Shown piece after piece: positions 56,021 to 64,000 of a stretch of 64,000 nt of DNA; position 1 is the first letter of the stretch, and every line of letters begins with the position of its first letter. This DNA is from JBBSEZ01 sp038239195 (GTDB lineage Bacteria; Planctomycetota; Planctomycetia; Gemmatales; Gemmataceae). The position numbers and the translations under genes were made by a program. The stretch is from positions 6,143 to 70,142 of the forward strand of contig JBBSEZ010000004.1 in the NCBI GenBank assembly GCA_038239195.1, read 5' to 3'. The notes below the pieces were generated by a model. The model searched no databases, had not been told where the DNA came from, and was given only the letters and a program-made list of their open reading frames with translations.

Positions 56021-56266
56021 TCACGGCACCGCCTCCAGATACTCCACCCCCGGCACTCGCTTGCGCAGCTCGTCCTCGATCCCCATCAGCACGGCCCGCA
56101 CCGTGTTCGGGCAGCTCCCGCACGTCCCCGACAGCCGCACCTGCACCACGCCGTCCTCCACGCCCACCACCTCGACGCCCCCGCCGTCCATTTGCAAGAG
56201 CGGCAAGACCTCCTCGGCCACCACGCGCGCCACCCTCTCCCGGGGGTTCTCGCTCGGTTCGCCCAT
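56021..56266 (-). CDS. NifU-like C-terminal domain protein
   Basis: An 81-residue protein: EEVLPLLQMDGGGVEVVGVE, LSGTCGSCPNTVRAVLMGIE. The CxxC (CGSC) binds an Fe-S cluster for transfer to apoproteins, as in NfuA/NifU C-terminal domains. It is the whole protein, with no scaffold domain. Convergent with the DUF1501 gene (6 bases apart); its start is 8 bases from the end of ribF, suggesting the ribF-nfu pair are co-transcribed. Confidence 0.88.
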   Translation of the reverse strand: MGEPSENPRERVARVVAEEVLPLLQMDGGGVEVVGVEDGVVQVRLSGTCGSCPNTVRAVLMGIEDELRKRVPGVEYLEAVP

Positions 56267-56274
56267 GACTTACC

Positions 56275-57225
56275 TCACGCCAGGGGGGGAAGGGGCGGCG
56301 CGGGCCACTGCCGCGCTTCCTCGACGTCGCGCCGCAACTGCTCGATCAACTCCACCACGCTGCCGAACGGGCGGACCTCGCGCAGCCGGCCGAGAAAGTC
56401 CAGGGCGATCGGTTGGCCATAGAGCTCGCCCGCGAAGCCGATCAGGTGGGCCTCTACCTTGCGCTCCTGCTCGGCGAACGTCGGGTTGGGGCCGACGTTG
56501 GCAGCGGCTGGCCAGTTCCCCCCGTCGCCCAGTTGGGCTCGCACCGCATAGACGCCATCCCCCGGAACGAGCGTGGCGGCGCTCTCCAGGTTCGCGGTGG
56601 GGAAGCCGATGGTGCGCCCGCGGCGCTGTCCCGTCCCGACGACGCCGGGGAGGCGGTAGGGCCGGCCAAGCAACGTCGTGGTCTGCTCCACGTCGCCGCG
56701 CAGCAGGGCGGCGCGCACCCGGCTGCTGGACACCTCGACGCCGTCGATCGTCCGCGGCGCGACCACCGTCAGGCCGATCCCGGCGGCCCGGCACAGATCG
56801 GCCAGGGTGTCGAGGTTGCCCTCGCGGTTGCGGCCGAAGCCGAAGTTGGGGCCCTCGACCACGTGACGGGCGCCCAGGTGCTCGCGCACCACCTGCTCGA
56901 AGAACTCCGCCGCGGTCAGATGCAGCAGGTCGGGCCCCGTGCGCAGGATGACGACGTGATCGGCGCCGAGCTCGTGGAGCAGGCGGGCGCGCTCCGCGGG
57001 CGTGGTGAGCAGGGGCAAGGCCCGCTCGGGGCGCAGGAACTGGAGCGGATGGGGGTCGAAGGTGAGGGCGACGGCGGGCCCGCCCACGGCACGGGCGCGA
57101 GCCCGCAACTCGGCGATGAGCGCGGCGTGCCCGCGGTGGGCGCCGTCGAAGTTGCCGATGGCGACCGCGCCTCCCTGCACCTCGCCGGGAAGGCTCGACC
57201 GCCAATCGACCGTCTGGCTCGCCAT
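56275..57225 (-). CDS. ribF: Bifunctional riboflavin kinase / FAD synthetase
   Basis: A 316-residue enzyme making FMN and FAD. N-terminal FAD synthetase: VAIGNFDGAHRGHAAL (HxGH-type nucleotidyltransferase motif), VALTFDPHPL, VEGPNFGFGRNREGN and EVSSSRVRAAL. C-terminal kinase: GQRRGRTIGFPTANLE and NVGPNPTF. ATG 57225 (MASQTVDWRSSLPGEV) has GAGG upstream; a longer open frame upstream is not part of the protein. Overlapping neighbour: the NifU-like gene. Confidence 0.94.
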   Translation of the reverse strand: MASQTVDWRSSLPGEVQGGAVAIGNFDGAHRGHAALIAELRARARAVGGPAVALTFDPHPLQFLRPERALPLLTTPAERARLLHELGADHVVILRTGPDLLHLTAAEFFEQVVREHLGARHVVEGPNFGFGRNREGNLDTLADLCRAAGIGLTVVAPRTIDGVEVSSSRVRAALLRGDVEQTTTLLGRPYRLPGVVGTGQRRGRTIGFPTANLESAATLVPGDGVYAVRAQLGDGGNWPAAANVGPNPTFAEQERKVEAHLIGFAGELYGQPIALDFLGRLREVRPFGSVVELIEQLRRDVEEARQWPAPPLPPLA

Positions 57226-57570
57226 GTCTGCCTCGATCCGTCCTCGCCGCGCCTTCTCCGCCGGGTTTATCTTGCGCAACACGCCGGGCCGCGACCACCC
57301 CGTGCCGACAGGCGGGTTGCCGGCCCACCACCTCCATGCAGCTGCATCGGGGGCCCTCCCGGCCAGGGCCTCGCCGAAACGCGCCCCTTCCAACGGCAAT
57401 CTCCTCCCAAACGATACGGGTGGAGCCCCTTCTTCCGCGCTTCATGCCCGGCGCCGCTGCCGAGATTAGAAGAGCCGCCACGGGCGATTTATAATTCGAG
57501 AGAGAGCTACGTCCGTCGTTGGCAGGGAAGCTGTTCCCAGTCCATGCCATCCGGGCGAGGGGAAACACCC
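57226..57570. other. Divergent intergenic region between ribF and clpS
   Basis: The 345-base gap contains no gene I can support. It includes a perfect TATAAT (57490-57495) about 76 bases before clpS; the -35 position (57467-57472, tagaag) is a poor match. Probably the clpS promoter. Confidence 0.5.
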
Positions 57571-57894
57571 ATGAGCCACTCCCACGCCGATCGTCCGCCG
57601 GTCCCCCACCTGCCGGGGCGCACTTCCGAAAAACAACGGCCGCTCGAGAAGCCGCGCACCCGCCAACTGCCCCGCTACAAGGTCGTCCTGCACCGCGATT
57701 TCACTGACCTGATGTTCGTGGTGCGCAGCGTCATGGAACTGACCCGCTTCCCGCGGGCCGAGGCCACCCACAAAATGTGGGAGGCCCATCACTGCGGCCG
57801 GTCCATCCTTCTCATCACCTACCTCGAACGCGCCGAACTGTACGTCGAACAGTTCGCCGATAAGGGCCTGATTGTGAGCGTCGAGCCGGTCTAA
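57571..57894 (+). CDS. clpS: ClpS-like ATP-dependent protease adaptor
   Basis: A 107-residue protein. The ClpS core is YKVVLHRDFTDLMFVVRSVM, then FPRAEATHKMWEAHHCGRSI and LLITYLERAELYVEQFADKG. ClpS delivers N-degron proteins to ClpAP. Compared with E. coli, His66 is kept (AHHCG) but the Asn-Asp-Asp acidic pocket is reduced to a single Asp (LHRDF), so binding specificity may differ. ATG 57571 has GAGGGGA upstream; an in-frame ATG at 57544 is less likely. A hairpin follows. Confidence 0.85.
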   Translation: MSHSHADRPPVPHLPGRTSEKQRPLEKPRTRQLPRYKVVLHRDFTDLMFVVRSVMELTRFPRAEATHKMWEAHHCGRSILLITYLERAELYVEQFADKGLIVSVEPV

Positions 57895-57899
57895 TGCGG

Positions 57900-57949
57900 A
57901 AGGATGAAGGATGAACCAAGAGGTTCTTTCTGATTCATCCTTCATCCTT
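57900..57949. terminator. 16-bp inverted repeat between clpS and TetR genes
   Basis: AAGGATGAAGGATGAA (57900-57915) and TTCATCCTTCATCCTT (57934-57949) pair perfectly, loop 18 bases. It lies five bases past clpS and eight bases before the TetR stop; serves both sides. Confidence 0.65.
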
Positions 57950-57956
57950 TTCAGGG

Positions 57957-58598
57957 TCAGACGTCCGTCTTCAGCAGACAGTGCAGCAGGCATTCGATGG
58001 CGCGCGGCAGATAGTCCGGCTCGTCGTAGAGCGGTACGCCGAGCGGCAGCGTCAGCGTGTAGCCCAGGGCCGTGCGAATCAGCTCCCAGGCCCCGACGCG
58101 CGGATCGAGAGAGCGCCGGAACACCCCGCTCTGCTGTCCTTCCGCAATGATGGCGGCCAGGAGCGTTTCGCTCTCCAGATAGAACGCCCGGAGCAGCGCC
58201 ACGATTTCCTCCTCGTCCGGCTCGACGAGGGTGCGGTGCAAAATCCGCAGTTCCAGCGCGTGTTCCCGCGTGCTGCCCAGGTAGACGTCGGCGATGGCGT
58301 GCAGCTTGGCCAGCGGGTCGGTCAGGTGGACCGTCTCCGCGTGCCAGCGCTCCAGCGTCGCCGCCCGCACCTCCTCCAGCACCTCCAAAAACAACGCTTT
58401 CTTGCTGTCGAAGTGGCGGTAGAGCACCGGCTCGGTGATGCCCGCCGCCTCGGCGATCTTCTGGGTCGTCGTGGCGTGGTAGCCGTGCGTCACGAACAGT
58501 TGCTTGGCGTGGGCCAGCAACTGCCGTTTGCGTTCGGCCTTGCTCAGGCGCAGCGCGGGCTTGCCTTCCCCTGGCCGGCGACGTTGCGGAGAGGCCAT
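57957..58598 (-). CDS. TetR-family transcriptional regulator
   Basis: A 213-residue repressor-type protein. N-terminal HTH: RKRQLLAHAKQLFVTHGYHA then TTTQKIAEAAGITEPVLYRH and FDSKKALFLEVLEE, the standard TetR DNA-binding domain after a 15-residue basic lead. The C-terminal domain (120-213) is the ligand-binding helix bundle. Target and ligand unknown. Start ATG 58598. A TATGAT (-10-like, about 58630 on the minus strand) lies upstream. Confidence 0.88.
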   Translation of the reverse strand: MASPQRRRPGEGKPALRLSKAERKRQLLAHAKQLFVTHGYHATTTQKIAEAAGITEPVLYRHFDSKKALFLEVLEEVRAATLERWHAETVHLTDPLAKLHAIADVYLGSTREHALELRILHRTLVEPDEEEIVALLRAFYLESETLLAAIIAEGQQSGVFRRSLDPRVGAWELIRTALGYTLTLPLGVPLYDEPDYLPRAIECLLHCLLKTDV

Positions 58599-58685
58599 CG
58601 GCGTCCTCGGCTGCCCACCTGGAAATGATGACGAGGGTGTATCATAGCGGCCCCGCCAGGGCCCTCCCAGGCCAACTTGCTCCCC

Positions 58686-60101
58686 TCACGCCCCCGCCCC
58701 GACCGCCTGCCGGATGACGGCGCCGCGGGTCACGGCGAGCGGCCGGCCGAGGGCGTCGTGGACCTCCGTGTGCGCCGGGTAGCCGAGGCAGTGGTAGACC
58801 GTCGCCGCCAGGTCCTGCGGGCGCAGCAGGCCATCGCGCACCCGCCCGCCGATCTTGTCCGAAGCGCCGATCGCCTGCCCCCCGCGCACTCCCCCGCCGG
58901 CCAGCGCCGCCGAGAAGACGTGGCCCCAGTGATCGCGGCCCCCGCCGGCGTTGTGGCGCGGGGTGCGGCCAAACTCGCCCATCCACACCACCAGCGTCGA
59001 TTCCAGCAGGCCCCGCGCCTCCAGGTCTTCCAGCAGTGTCGAATAGGCCGCGTCCATGAGCGGCATGAGCGCGGTCTTGAGGCGCTGCGCGTTGCGCGCA
59101 TGCGTGTCCCAGGCCGGGCTGTCCGTCGTGTCGCCCGGCATCCGCGTCCAGTTCACCTGCACCAGCGAGGCCCCGCCCTCGACCAGCCGGCGCGCCAGCA
59201 GCACGCTCTGCCCCCAACGATTCATCCCGTAGCGCTCGCGCAACGCCACCGGCTCGCGCTCCAGGCGGAACGCCTGCCGCCCCTTGCCGGCCCGGAGCAG
59301 GTCGATCGCCTGGCGCGACCGGCTATCGAAACCGGCAACCGAACTGCTCGCGTCGAGAGAATCGAGCCGCCTGGTCACGCGCTCGCGCAGCGACAGCCGC
59401 TCCGCCAGGCGCCCGGGAGATACCTCGGTCGGCAGGCTCAGCCCCGCAATCTCGAAGCCCGGCCGCGACGGGTCGCACGGGACCAGCCACGGGTCGGCCG
59501 TGCGGCCCAGGAACCCGCCGTCCTGGCCCGGCCACGACGGCCCGCCGTTGTTCCACACGTGCTCGGGCAAGACGACCGACGCCGGCAGGCCGTTGCGCCC
59601 CACCCGCAGCCGCTGGATCACCCCCGCCAGCGACGGCCAGTCGTTGGGCGCGCCCGGCTTGGCCCCCTCGCTGTTGGTCGGCTGGTGCGGAACGCCCGTC
59701 AGCATCCAGTACCCGCTCGACGAGTGGGCGTTGTCGTCGGTGGACAGGCTGCGCAACACGCACACCTTTTCGAGGTGCCGGGCCGTGCGCGGCATCAACT
59801 CGCAGACGCGCAGGCCGGGCACGCTCGTCGCGCACGGCTTGAACTCGCCGCGCACCTCGGGTGGAGCGTCGGGCTTGGGGTCCCACGTCTCGTGCTGCGG
59901 CGGCCCGCCCAAGTGGAACAGAACGATGCACGCCTTCGCCTTGCCGAACGACGGGGTGGCGCCCCTCGGGGCGGCGCCTTCGCGGGCTCGCAGCAAGGAG
60001 GGCAGCGACAGGCCGAAGGCCCCCAGCCCGCCAATGCGCAACCACTCGCGCCGCGTCAAGCCGTCGCACAACCTCGTCCCATTGTCCTGTACGCTCAGCA
60101 T
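58686..60101 (-). CDS. DUF1501 protein, Tat-exported
   Basis: A 471-residue DUF1501 protein. The Tat signal is LTRREWLRIGGLGAFGLSLP. Family blocks: ACIVLFHLGGPPQHETWDPK, VCVLRSLSTDDNAHSSSGYW, VWMGEFGRTPRHNAGGGRDH and the metal-site-like DHWGHVFSAALAGGGVRGGQ. It is longer than the 54654 copy by about 18 residues. ATG 60101 (MLSVQDNGTRLCDG) is the natural start; upstream codons are only leader. It lies next to the TetR gene but is separated by 87 bases. Confidence 0.88.
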   Translation of the reverse strand: MLSVQDNGTRLCDGLTRREWLRIGGLGAFGLSLPSLLRAREGAAPRGATPSFGKAKACIVLFHLGGPPQHETWDPKPDAPPEVRGEFKPCATSVPGLRVCELMPRTARHLEKVCVLRSLSTDDNAHSSSGYWMLTGVPHQPTNSEGAKPGAPNDWPSLAGVIQRLRVGRNGLPASVVLPEHVWNNGGPSWPGQDGGFLGRTADPWLVPCDPSRPGFEIAGLSLPTEVSPGRLAERLSLRERVTRRLDSLDASSSVAGFDSRSRQAIDLLRAGKGRQAFRLEREPVALRERYGMNRWGQSVLLARRLVEGGASLVQVNWTRMPGDTTDSPAWDTHARNAQRLKTALMPLMDAAYSTLLEDLEARGLLESTLVVWMGEFGRTPRHNAGGGRDHWGHVFSAALAGGGVRGGQAIGASDKIGGRVRDGLLRPQDLAATVYHCLGYPAHTEVHDALGRPLAVTRGAVIRQAVGAGA

Positions 60102-60199
60102 GGAGAGCCCCCCGGCCCCGACCTCGAGCTGCCAATCGTGGGTCGATTGTACCTCGCCGGGGCCCGTCCTTCCTAGCAGATAAGGGAGGGCCCGAAAAA

Positions 60200-60244
60200 G
60201 CGCCAGGCCGCCAGCCGCCCTGAGGACAGCTTGCGGCCTGGCGC
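60200..60244 (-). terminator. Rho-independent terminator of the Cys/Met-rich gene
   Basis: On the minus strand GCGCCAGGCCGC (60244-60233) and GCGGCCTGGCGC (60211-60200) form a 12-bp stem followed by TTTTT. It lies 33 bases past the stop of the Cys/Met-rich gene, reading in the same direction. Confidence 0.8.
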
Positions 60245-60276
60245 GAGGCGCCGGGCTCAACCGGCGCGGGAGCGAA

Positions 60277-60747
60277 TTAGCAACCGCAGCAGACGGGGTT
60301 GTTATTGAGCATCAGGCAGCAGCAGCAGCCGTCCTTCATCATGGTGGCGAGGCAGTCGCAGCAGGACTGGATCATCTCGCAGCACTTGGCGTCGCCCGAG
60401 GTGCAAGTGACGCACATGCCCTTGTCGGTCATCTCGCACTTGCACAGGCCCATCGTGAAGTTGCAGCAGCACACCGTCATCCCGTTCATCATGCAGCTGA
60501 TGCTGCACATCCCGCCCGACAGCATCGTGCAGAGGTTCTGCATCATGCTCCGCGCCATCGCGTCGTCGCACGTGCAGGTCACCTTCATCCCGCCGGTGCA
60601 CTTCTCGTACTTGAACGTGCAGCGCGGCACCATCATCCAGTTGGACGGGGTCGGCGCTCCCATCGTGCCGGTGCCCATTCCGCCCGCGACGCCGGTGCCC
60701 ATGCCCGGCATCCCCATTCCGGTCCGTTCCATCATCATGCTGGTCAT
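60277..60747 (-). CDS. Cysteine/methionine-rich 156-residue protein
   Basis: A small protein with 26 Cys (17%) and 27 Met. The first 37 residues are Met/Gly/Thr-rich (MTSMMMERTGMGMPGMGTGV), the rest is full of CxC, CC and CCCC groups (KVTCTCDDAMARSMMQNLCT, TVCCCNFTMGLCKCEMTDKG, DGCCCCLMLNNNPVCCGC). No signal peptide is seen. The pattern suggests metal (copper or other soft metal) binding or a dense disulfide coat, like a metallothionein or spore-type coat protein, but no named family is recognised. ATG 60747 has AAAGGAG upstream; it has its own terminator, so it is monocistronic. Confidence 0.75.
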   Translation of the reverse strand: MTSMMMERTGMGMPGMGTGVAGGMGTGTMGAPTPSNWMMVPRCTFKYEKCTGGMKVTCTCDDAMARSMMQNLCTMLSGGMCSISCMMNGMTVCCCNFTMGLCKCEMTDKGMCVTCTSGDAKCCEMIQSCCDCLATMMKDGCCCCLMLNNNPVCCGC

Positions 60748-60935
60748 CGGAAACTCCTTTCGCCCGGTTGGCTCTCCTTCCTCGCCCCTCCGATGGGACA
60801 AGGGCTCCTCCCGTTCGCGCTCCAAGCGATGGGAAGAGTATAGTCATCCCCCCCCACCTTCCGCAACTCCTCTCCTTTAAGAAAATTCGCGGCGCCTCCG
60901 TGGCGGGGCGAGCATCGGCCCGGCGGGAACAAACG

Positions 60936-60968
60936 CGAGGCCGGGGCGAAGTCCTCGCCCCGGCCTCG
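60936..60968 (-). terminator. Hairpin after EF-hand gene
   Basis: CGAGGCCGGGGCG (60936-60948) and CGCCCCGGCCTCG (60956-60968) form a perfect 13-bp stem with a 7-base loop, 21 bases past the stop of the EF-hand gene on the minus strand. A short T-containing stretch (cgtttgttcc) follows. Confidence 0.65.
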
Positions 60969-60989
60969 AAAAGAACGCATCGGCCCCGC

Positions 60990-62732
60990 CTACTTGGCCT
61001 TCGACCGGAACCAGGCGTCGGCGCGTTCGGCCTCCTCCAGGCTGATGAGGCCGTCGCCATCGACGTCGATGCGCCGGAAGTCCTCGGTCGTGCCGAGGAA
61101 CTCGCGCCGGGAAACGTCGCCGTCCCCGTTGCGGTCCATCTTGCGGAACCACACCGGCCCGCGCGCCGGGGCCGGCCGCACGCCGACCCGGCCGGGGATG
61201 CGTGGGGCGAGGAAGGCCACCGGCTGGCCGGACGTCGGCCCCGAGCCCACCGTGAGTTGATACTGCCGCGGTATCTCCGTCCGGCTGATGCAGCCGTCGC
61301 CGTCCTTGTCGAGGTCCTTCACCCGCTCCCAGGCGTTGCGGAGCTCGCGCGGGCTCAGTGAGCCGTCGCCGTTGGCGTCCAGCAACTGGAACAGCCCGCG
61401 CCCCGTCTCCGCGAAGGAGATCGCCGTCTGCGCCCCCGCCCCCGCGGCGACCACGTCCAGGTAGGCGTTGAGTTCGGCCTCCGTCAGCCTCTCGTCGCCG
61501 TTGCGGTCGGCAAGCTCGAAGATGAACCGGAGGTAGAGGTACTGTTGCGGCTGCACCTGCTGGCGGGTCACGAAGCCCTTGTTGGCCTTGGAGATCTGGT
61601 GGAACTGCTGCTGGATGTAGGTCTTGTAGTTGAAGCCGTTCCCCACGGCCCCGCCGCGCACCACGTTCACCTGCGAATTGTCCACGCGGAAGCTGGCCAC
61701 GGCCCCGTTCACCTGGCGCGGCGCCCGTTTCACCGTCCCGTCGCCGACGGGGCTCAGCATGGCCTCGCCCGCCGCCGTCTTGCCCAGCCGCACCACCATC
61801 TCGACTTCCGGGGCCCCGTTCGTCCACTTCGCCAGCTCCACCACGTCGAGCTTCCCGTCCCGATTCGTGTCGATCCGGTCGAACGCCTCCTTCGAGAAGC
61901 CGATCTCGTCGCGGCTCAGCTTCCCATCCTTGTTCTTGTCGTAACGCACCAGCACCTGCCGGGCCAGCAGCAGCCGGCTCGTCATGCGCCGATCGACCTT
62001 GTCCTTCTCCACAAACAGCAGGGGCGTGGCGGCCGGGACGTACGCCGGCGCCAGGCGGCCCAGACGAACGCGGGCGCGCGTGGACGGGTTGAAGGCCGCG
62101 TTGCCCCCGAGCTCCTGGAGCGAGATCAACTCGTCGTCGTTCTCGTCAAACTTCGCGAGCGACTCGCCGGCCGCGAGCAGCTCGGCCTTCGACAGCTTGC
62201 CGTCCTTGTTGGCGTCGAGCGCCTTGAACAGCACGTCGGTCAGCGCGTCGGCCGCTGGCGACGTCGGGGCGTAGTAGCCGAAAGCCGGCCCCATCAGCAG
62301 GGGGCCCGCCCCGTTCTGCCGGTAGTAGCGGGCAAACTCGTCGAGCGTGACCTTGCCGTCGCCGTCCGCGTCGAGCCGGCGAACCAGCTCGCCCCCGCCC
62401 TGGGTGTAGATCAGCGCGTTGCCCTGGAAGTACTGCGCCATCTGCTGCACGGTCGGCGCCCGCGCCGCCTCGGTGCGGTCGAGCGCCCCATCGCCGTTGC
62501 GGTCGAGGAAGGCAAACAGCTTCGCCACGTACGCGTCCCAGCGCCGGCCAAACGCCTGCCCATCCAGGCGCACGTGCAGCCGCATCAGGACGGGCCGCGC
62601 GTCGGAGAGGAAGATCATGTCCTGCGCGTCGTCGCCCGGCAGTTCGGCCGACCGGGGCGGGGCCGCCCCCTCGACGCTCAGCGCCAGCAGGGCCGCCCCG
62701 AGGGCCATGCCCAGACAGAAGGTTTTATTCAC
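60990..62732 (-). CDS. Secreted protein with eleven EF-hand calcium loops
   Basis: A 580-residue protein with a signal peptide (FCLGMALGAALLALSVEGAA). I count eleven canonical EF loops, e.g. DRNGDGALDRTE, DADGDGKVTLDE, DANKDGKLSKAE, DKNKDGKLSRDE, DTNRDGKLDVVE, DANGDGSLSPRE, DKDGDGCISRTE, DRNGDGDVSRRE, DVDGDGLISLEE; two (DENDDELISLQE, DRNGDERLTEAE) are weaker. It may bind Ca2+ at the cell surface. GTG 62732 overlaps the stop of the DUF1501 gene (GTGA), so the two are translationally coupled. The start by GTG is supported by this overlap and by the signal peptide. Confidence 0.88.
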   Translation of the reverse strand: MNKTFCLGMALGAALLALSVEGAAPPRSAELPGDDAQDMIFLSDARPVLMRLHVRLDGQAFGRRWDAYVAKLFAFLDRNGDGALDRTEAARAPTVQQMAQYFQGNALIYTQGGGELVRRLDADGDGKVTLDEFARYYRQNGAGPLLMGPAFGYYAPTSPAADALTDVLFKALDANKDGKLSKAELLAAGESLAKFDENDDELISLQELGGNAAFNPSTRARVRLGRLAPAYVPAATPLLFVEKDKVDRRMTSRLLLARQVLVRYDKNKDGKLSRDEIGFSKEAFDRIDTNRDGKLDVVELAKWTNGAPEVEMVVRLGKTAAGEAMLSPVGDGTVKRAPRQVNGAVASFRVDNSQVNVVRGGAVGNGFNYKTYIQQQFHQISKANKGFVTRQQVQPQQYLYLRFIFELADRNGDERLTEAELNAYLDVVAAGAGAQTAISFAETGRGLFQLLDANGDGSLSPRELRNAWERVKDLDKDGDGCISRTEIPRQYQLTVGSGPTSGQPVAFLAPRIPGRVGVRPAPARGPVWFRKMDRNGDGDVSRREFLGTTEDFRRIDVDGDGLISLEEAERADAWFRSKAK

Positions 62733-64000
62733 AGGAGCACCTCGTTGATGGGCTTGCCCTTGTCCACGAGCCGGATCGGCCTGCCGACGTTTGAGTTGTT
62801 CTGCTTCTCCGGGTCGATGCCCAGCGCCTTGCACACCGTCGCCAGGAAGTCGGCCACCAGCACCGGCCGCTCCGCGACCGCCATGCCGTCGGCCCCCGTC
62901 TTGCCAATCGCCTGACCGCCCTTGATCCCGCCGCCCGCCAGCACCGTGGACCACGAGTTGGGCCAGTGGTCCCGGCCGCGGCCGGGGTTGATCTTCGGCG
63001 TTCGCCCGAACTCGCCCATCCAGACGATGAGCGTCGTGTCGAGCAGCCCGCGGTCCTGCAAGTCCTTCATGAGCGCCGCCCACGCCGGGTCGAGCACGTC
63101 GCACAGCCCCTTGACGGCCGGGAAGTTGTTGCCATGCGTGTCCCAGCCGAACGCCCCGCCGTTGACCCCGCCCAGCGTGACCTCGACAAAGGGCACGCCG
63201 CGCTCGACGAGCCGCCGGGCCAGCAGACAGCCCTGCCCGAACAGGTTGCGCCCGTACGTGTCGCGCGTGGCGGCGTTCTCCTCGGAAAGGTTGAACGCCT
63301 TGGAGGCCGCCGTCTTCATCAGGCGCACCGCCCGATCGTAGGCGGTCTTATGACTCAGCGAGGCGACGCCGGGGTGGCGAGCGATGAAGTCGCGCTCCAT
63401 CTCCTCGAGCAGGTCGAGCCGCACGGCCGCGTGCGCCCCATCGACGTCGGCGGACGGCTCGACGTCGGCCACCTTGAGGGCGGCGTCGTAGTTGGTCATG
63501 CCGCGCGGGTTGTTGAAGAACGCCGCCGCGTCGCCGACGACGAGCGGGGCGTACTTGGGCCCGAGGAAGCCGGGCCCGTACGCCGCCGGGCTGAAGAAGC
63601 GGTAGGGCGCGATGCTGACGCAGTTGGGCAGCGCCGAGCCCTCGTGCCCCAGTTCCTTGGACAGCAGGGGCCCGATGGGCGGGTACTGAATGGGCCCAAT
63701 CGGCGCGTAGCCGGTGCGCATGAGGAACGAGGCCCGGCCGTGGTCGGCCTCCTTGGTGGTCATGGAGCGCACCACCGCCATCTTGTGCCCGAAGCGGGCG
63801 ATCTTGGGCAGGTGCTCGCTGATCTTCAGCCCCGGCGCGCTGGTCGCAATCTCCTTGATGGGCCCGCCGTTGGCATGGCCGGGCTTGCAGTCGAAGGTGT
63901 CCATCTGGCTGGGCCCGCCGTTCATCCACAGCAGGATGCACGACCGCTTGCGCATCGGGTGCGCCGCGGCGGCGTGGGCCAGGTTCTCGATCCACCCGGA
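62729..64000 (-). CDS. DUF1501 protein (5' end outside window)
   Basis: The frame is open to the window edge (reading SGWIENLAHAAAAHP then MRKRSCILLWMNGGPSQMDT), so the start and Tat signal lie beyond 64000. Visible: 423 codons with the family blocks NGGPSQMDTFDCKPGHANGG, MAVVRSMTTKEADHGRASFL, VWMGEFGRTPKINPGRGRDH and LAGGGIKGGQAIGKTGADGM. It is the third DUF1501 protein of the window, from a subgroup different from the other two. It is coupled to the EF-hand gene (GTGA). Confidence 0.88.
   Translation of the reverse strand, partial: SGWIENLAHAAAAHPMRKRSCILLWMNGGPSQMDTFDCKPGHANGGPIKEIATSAPGLKISEHLPKIARFGHKMAVVRSMTTKEADHGRASFLMRTGYAPIGPIQYPPIGPLLSKELGHEGSALPNCVSIAPYRFFSPAAYGPGFLGPKYAPLVVGDAAAFFNNPRGMTNYDAALKVADVEPSADVDGAHAAVRLDLLEEMERDFIARHPGVASLSHKTAYDRAVRLMKTAASKAFNLSEENAATRDTYGRNLFGQGCLLARRLVERGVPFVEVTLGGVNGGAFGWDTHGNNFPAVKGLCDVLDPAWAALMKDLQDRGLLDTTLIVWMGEFGRTPKINPGRGRDHWPNSWSTVLAGGGIKGGQAIGKTGADGMAVAERPVLVADFLATVCKALGIDPEKQNNSNVGRPIRLVDKGKPINEVLL

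Noticed and set aside
54654..64000. Naming DUF1501 proteins as sulfatases
   Set aside because: They share the alkaline-phosphatase-like superfamily, but the sulfatase CxPxR motif is absent in all three.

Overview
This 64-kb, very GC-rich window reads as the chromosome of a planctomycete, most likely of the Gemmata/Gemmataceae type. The evidence is the protein families present: three DUF1501 proteins, a DUF1501 gene overlapping a gene for a secreted multi-EF-hand protein, an Rpn/transposase-like paralogue, Uma2, an unusually long SecA, a long membrane pyrophosphatase, and HicAB/HigBA-type modules. Species cannot be named from the sequence alone. A Kdo transferase gene indicates a Gram-negative-type lipid A core.

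Layout. 1-950: tail of a DUF6940-like gene and a frameshifted small gene. 953-7551: MMPL transporter, rpsT (reverse), a two-domain GT2-ArnT-like glycosyltransferase and a frameshifted methyltransferase with a coiled-coil tail. 7611-9878: secreted transglutaminase-like protein (reverse). 10066-12564: a patch of three small toxin-antitoxin-like modules, one with a broken hicA. 12770-25933: housekeeping and membrane genes (secA, waaA, Rpn-like paralogue, class IV aminotransferase, H+-pyrophosphatase, cstA, Uma2). 26729-42617: a cell-surface glycan cluster. It holds two GT4 glycosyltransferases, one GT2, a truncated glycosyltransferase, QdtA/FdtA-like isomerase and QdtB/FdtB-like aminotransferase, two acyltransferase types, a beta-propeller glycosidase-like protein, five methyltransferases and a PhyH dioxygenase on the other strand. 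42924-45916: nuclease/phosphatase lipoprotein, secreted protein, two tatA-like genes and tRNA-Val(CAC) with a clear terminator. 46004-48622: a HigB-HigA protein fusion, a repeat-containing small protein, and an HTH gene coupled to an O6-alkylguanine-DNA alkyltransferase. 48701-64000: exported proteins and enzymes (amidase, amidohydrolase, S9 peptidase, three DUF1501 proteins, NifU-like, ribF, clpS, TetR regulator), a striking Cys/Met-rich protein, and an 11-EF-hand protein overlapping a DUF1501 gene.

How it fits together. Overlapping stop/start codons (TGATG, GTGA, ATGA) link many neighbours, so several operons can be read directly. The glycan cluster appears to make a dTDP-linked 3-(acyl)amino-3,6-dideoxyhexose and to build and methylate a surface polysaccharide; waaA and the GT2-ArnT-like fusion could serve the same envelope. 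The two tatA genes match the twin-arginine signals on the DUF1501 proteins and the amidase. Long perfect inverted repeats sit in almost every convergent gap and after several operons and are probable terminators.

The least explained items are the Cys/Met-rich 156-residue protein, the HigB-HigA fusion with an internal antitoxin start, the 104-residue repeat protein, and the HTH-alkyltransferase pair. Family assignments come from recognising motifs by eye; no database search was possible.
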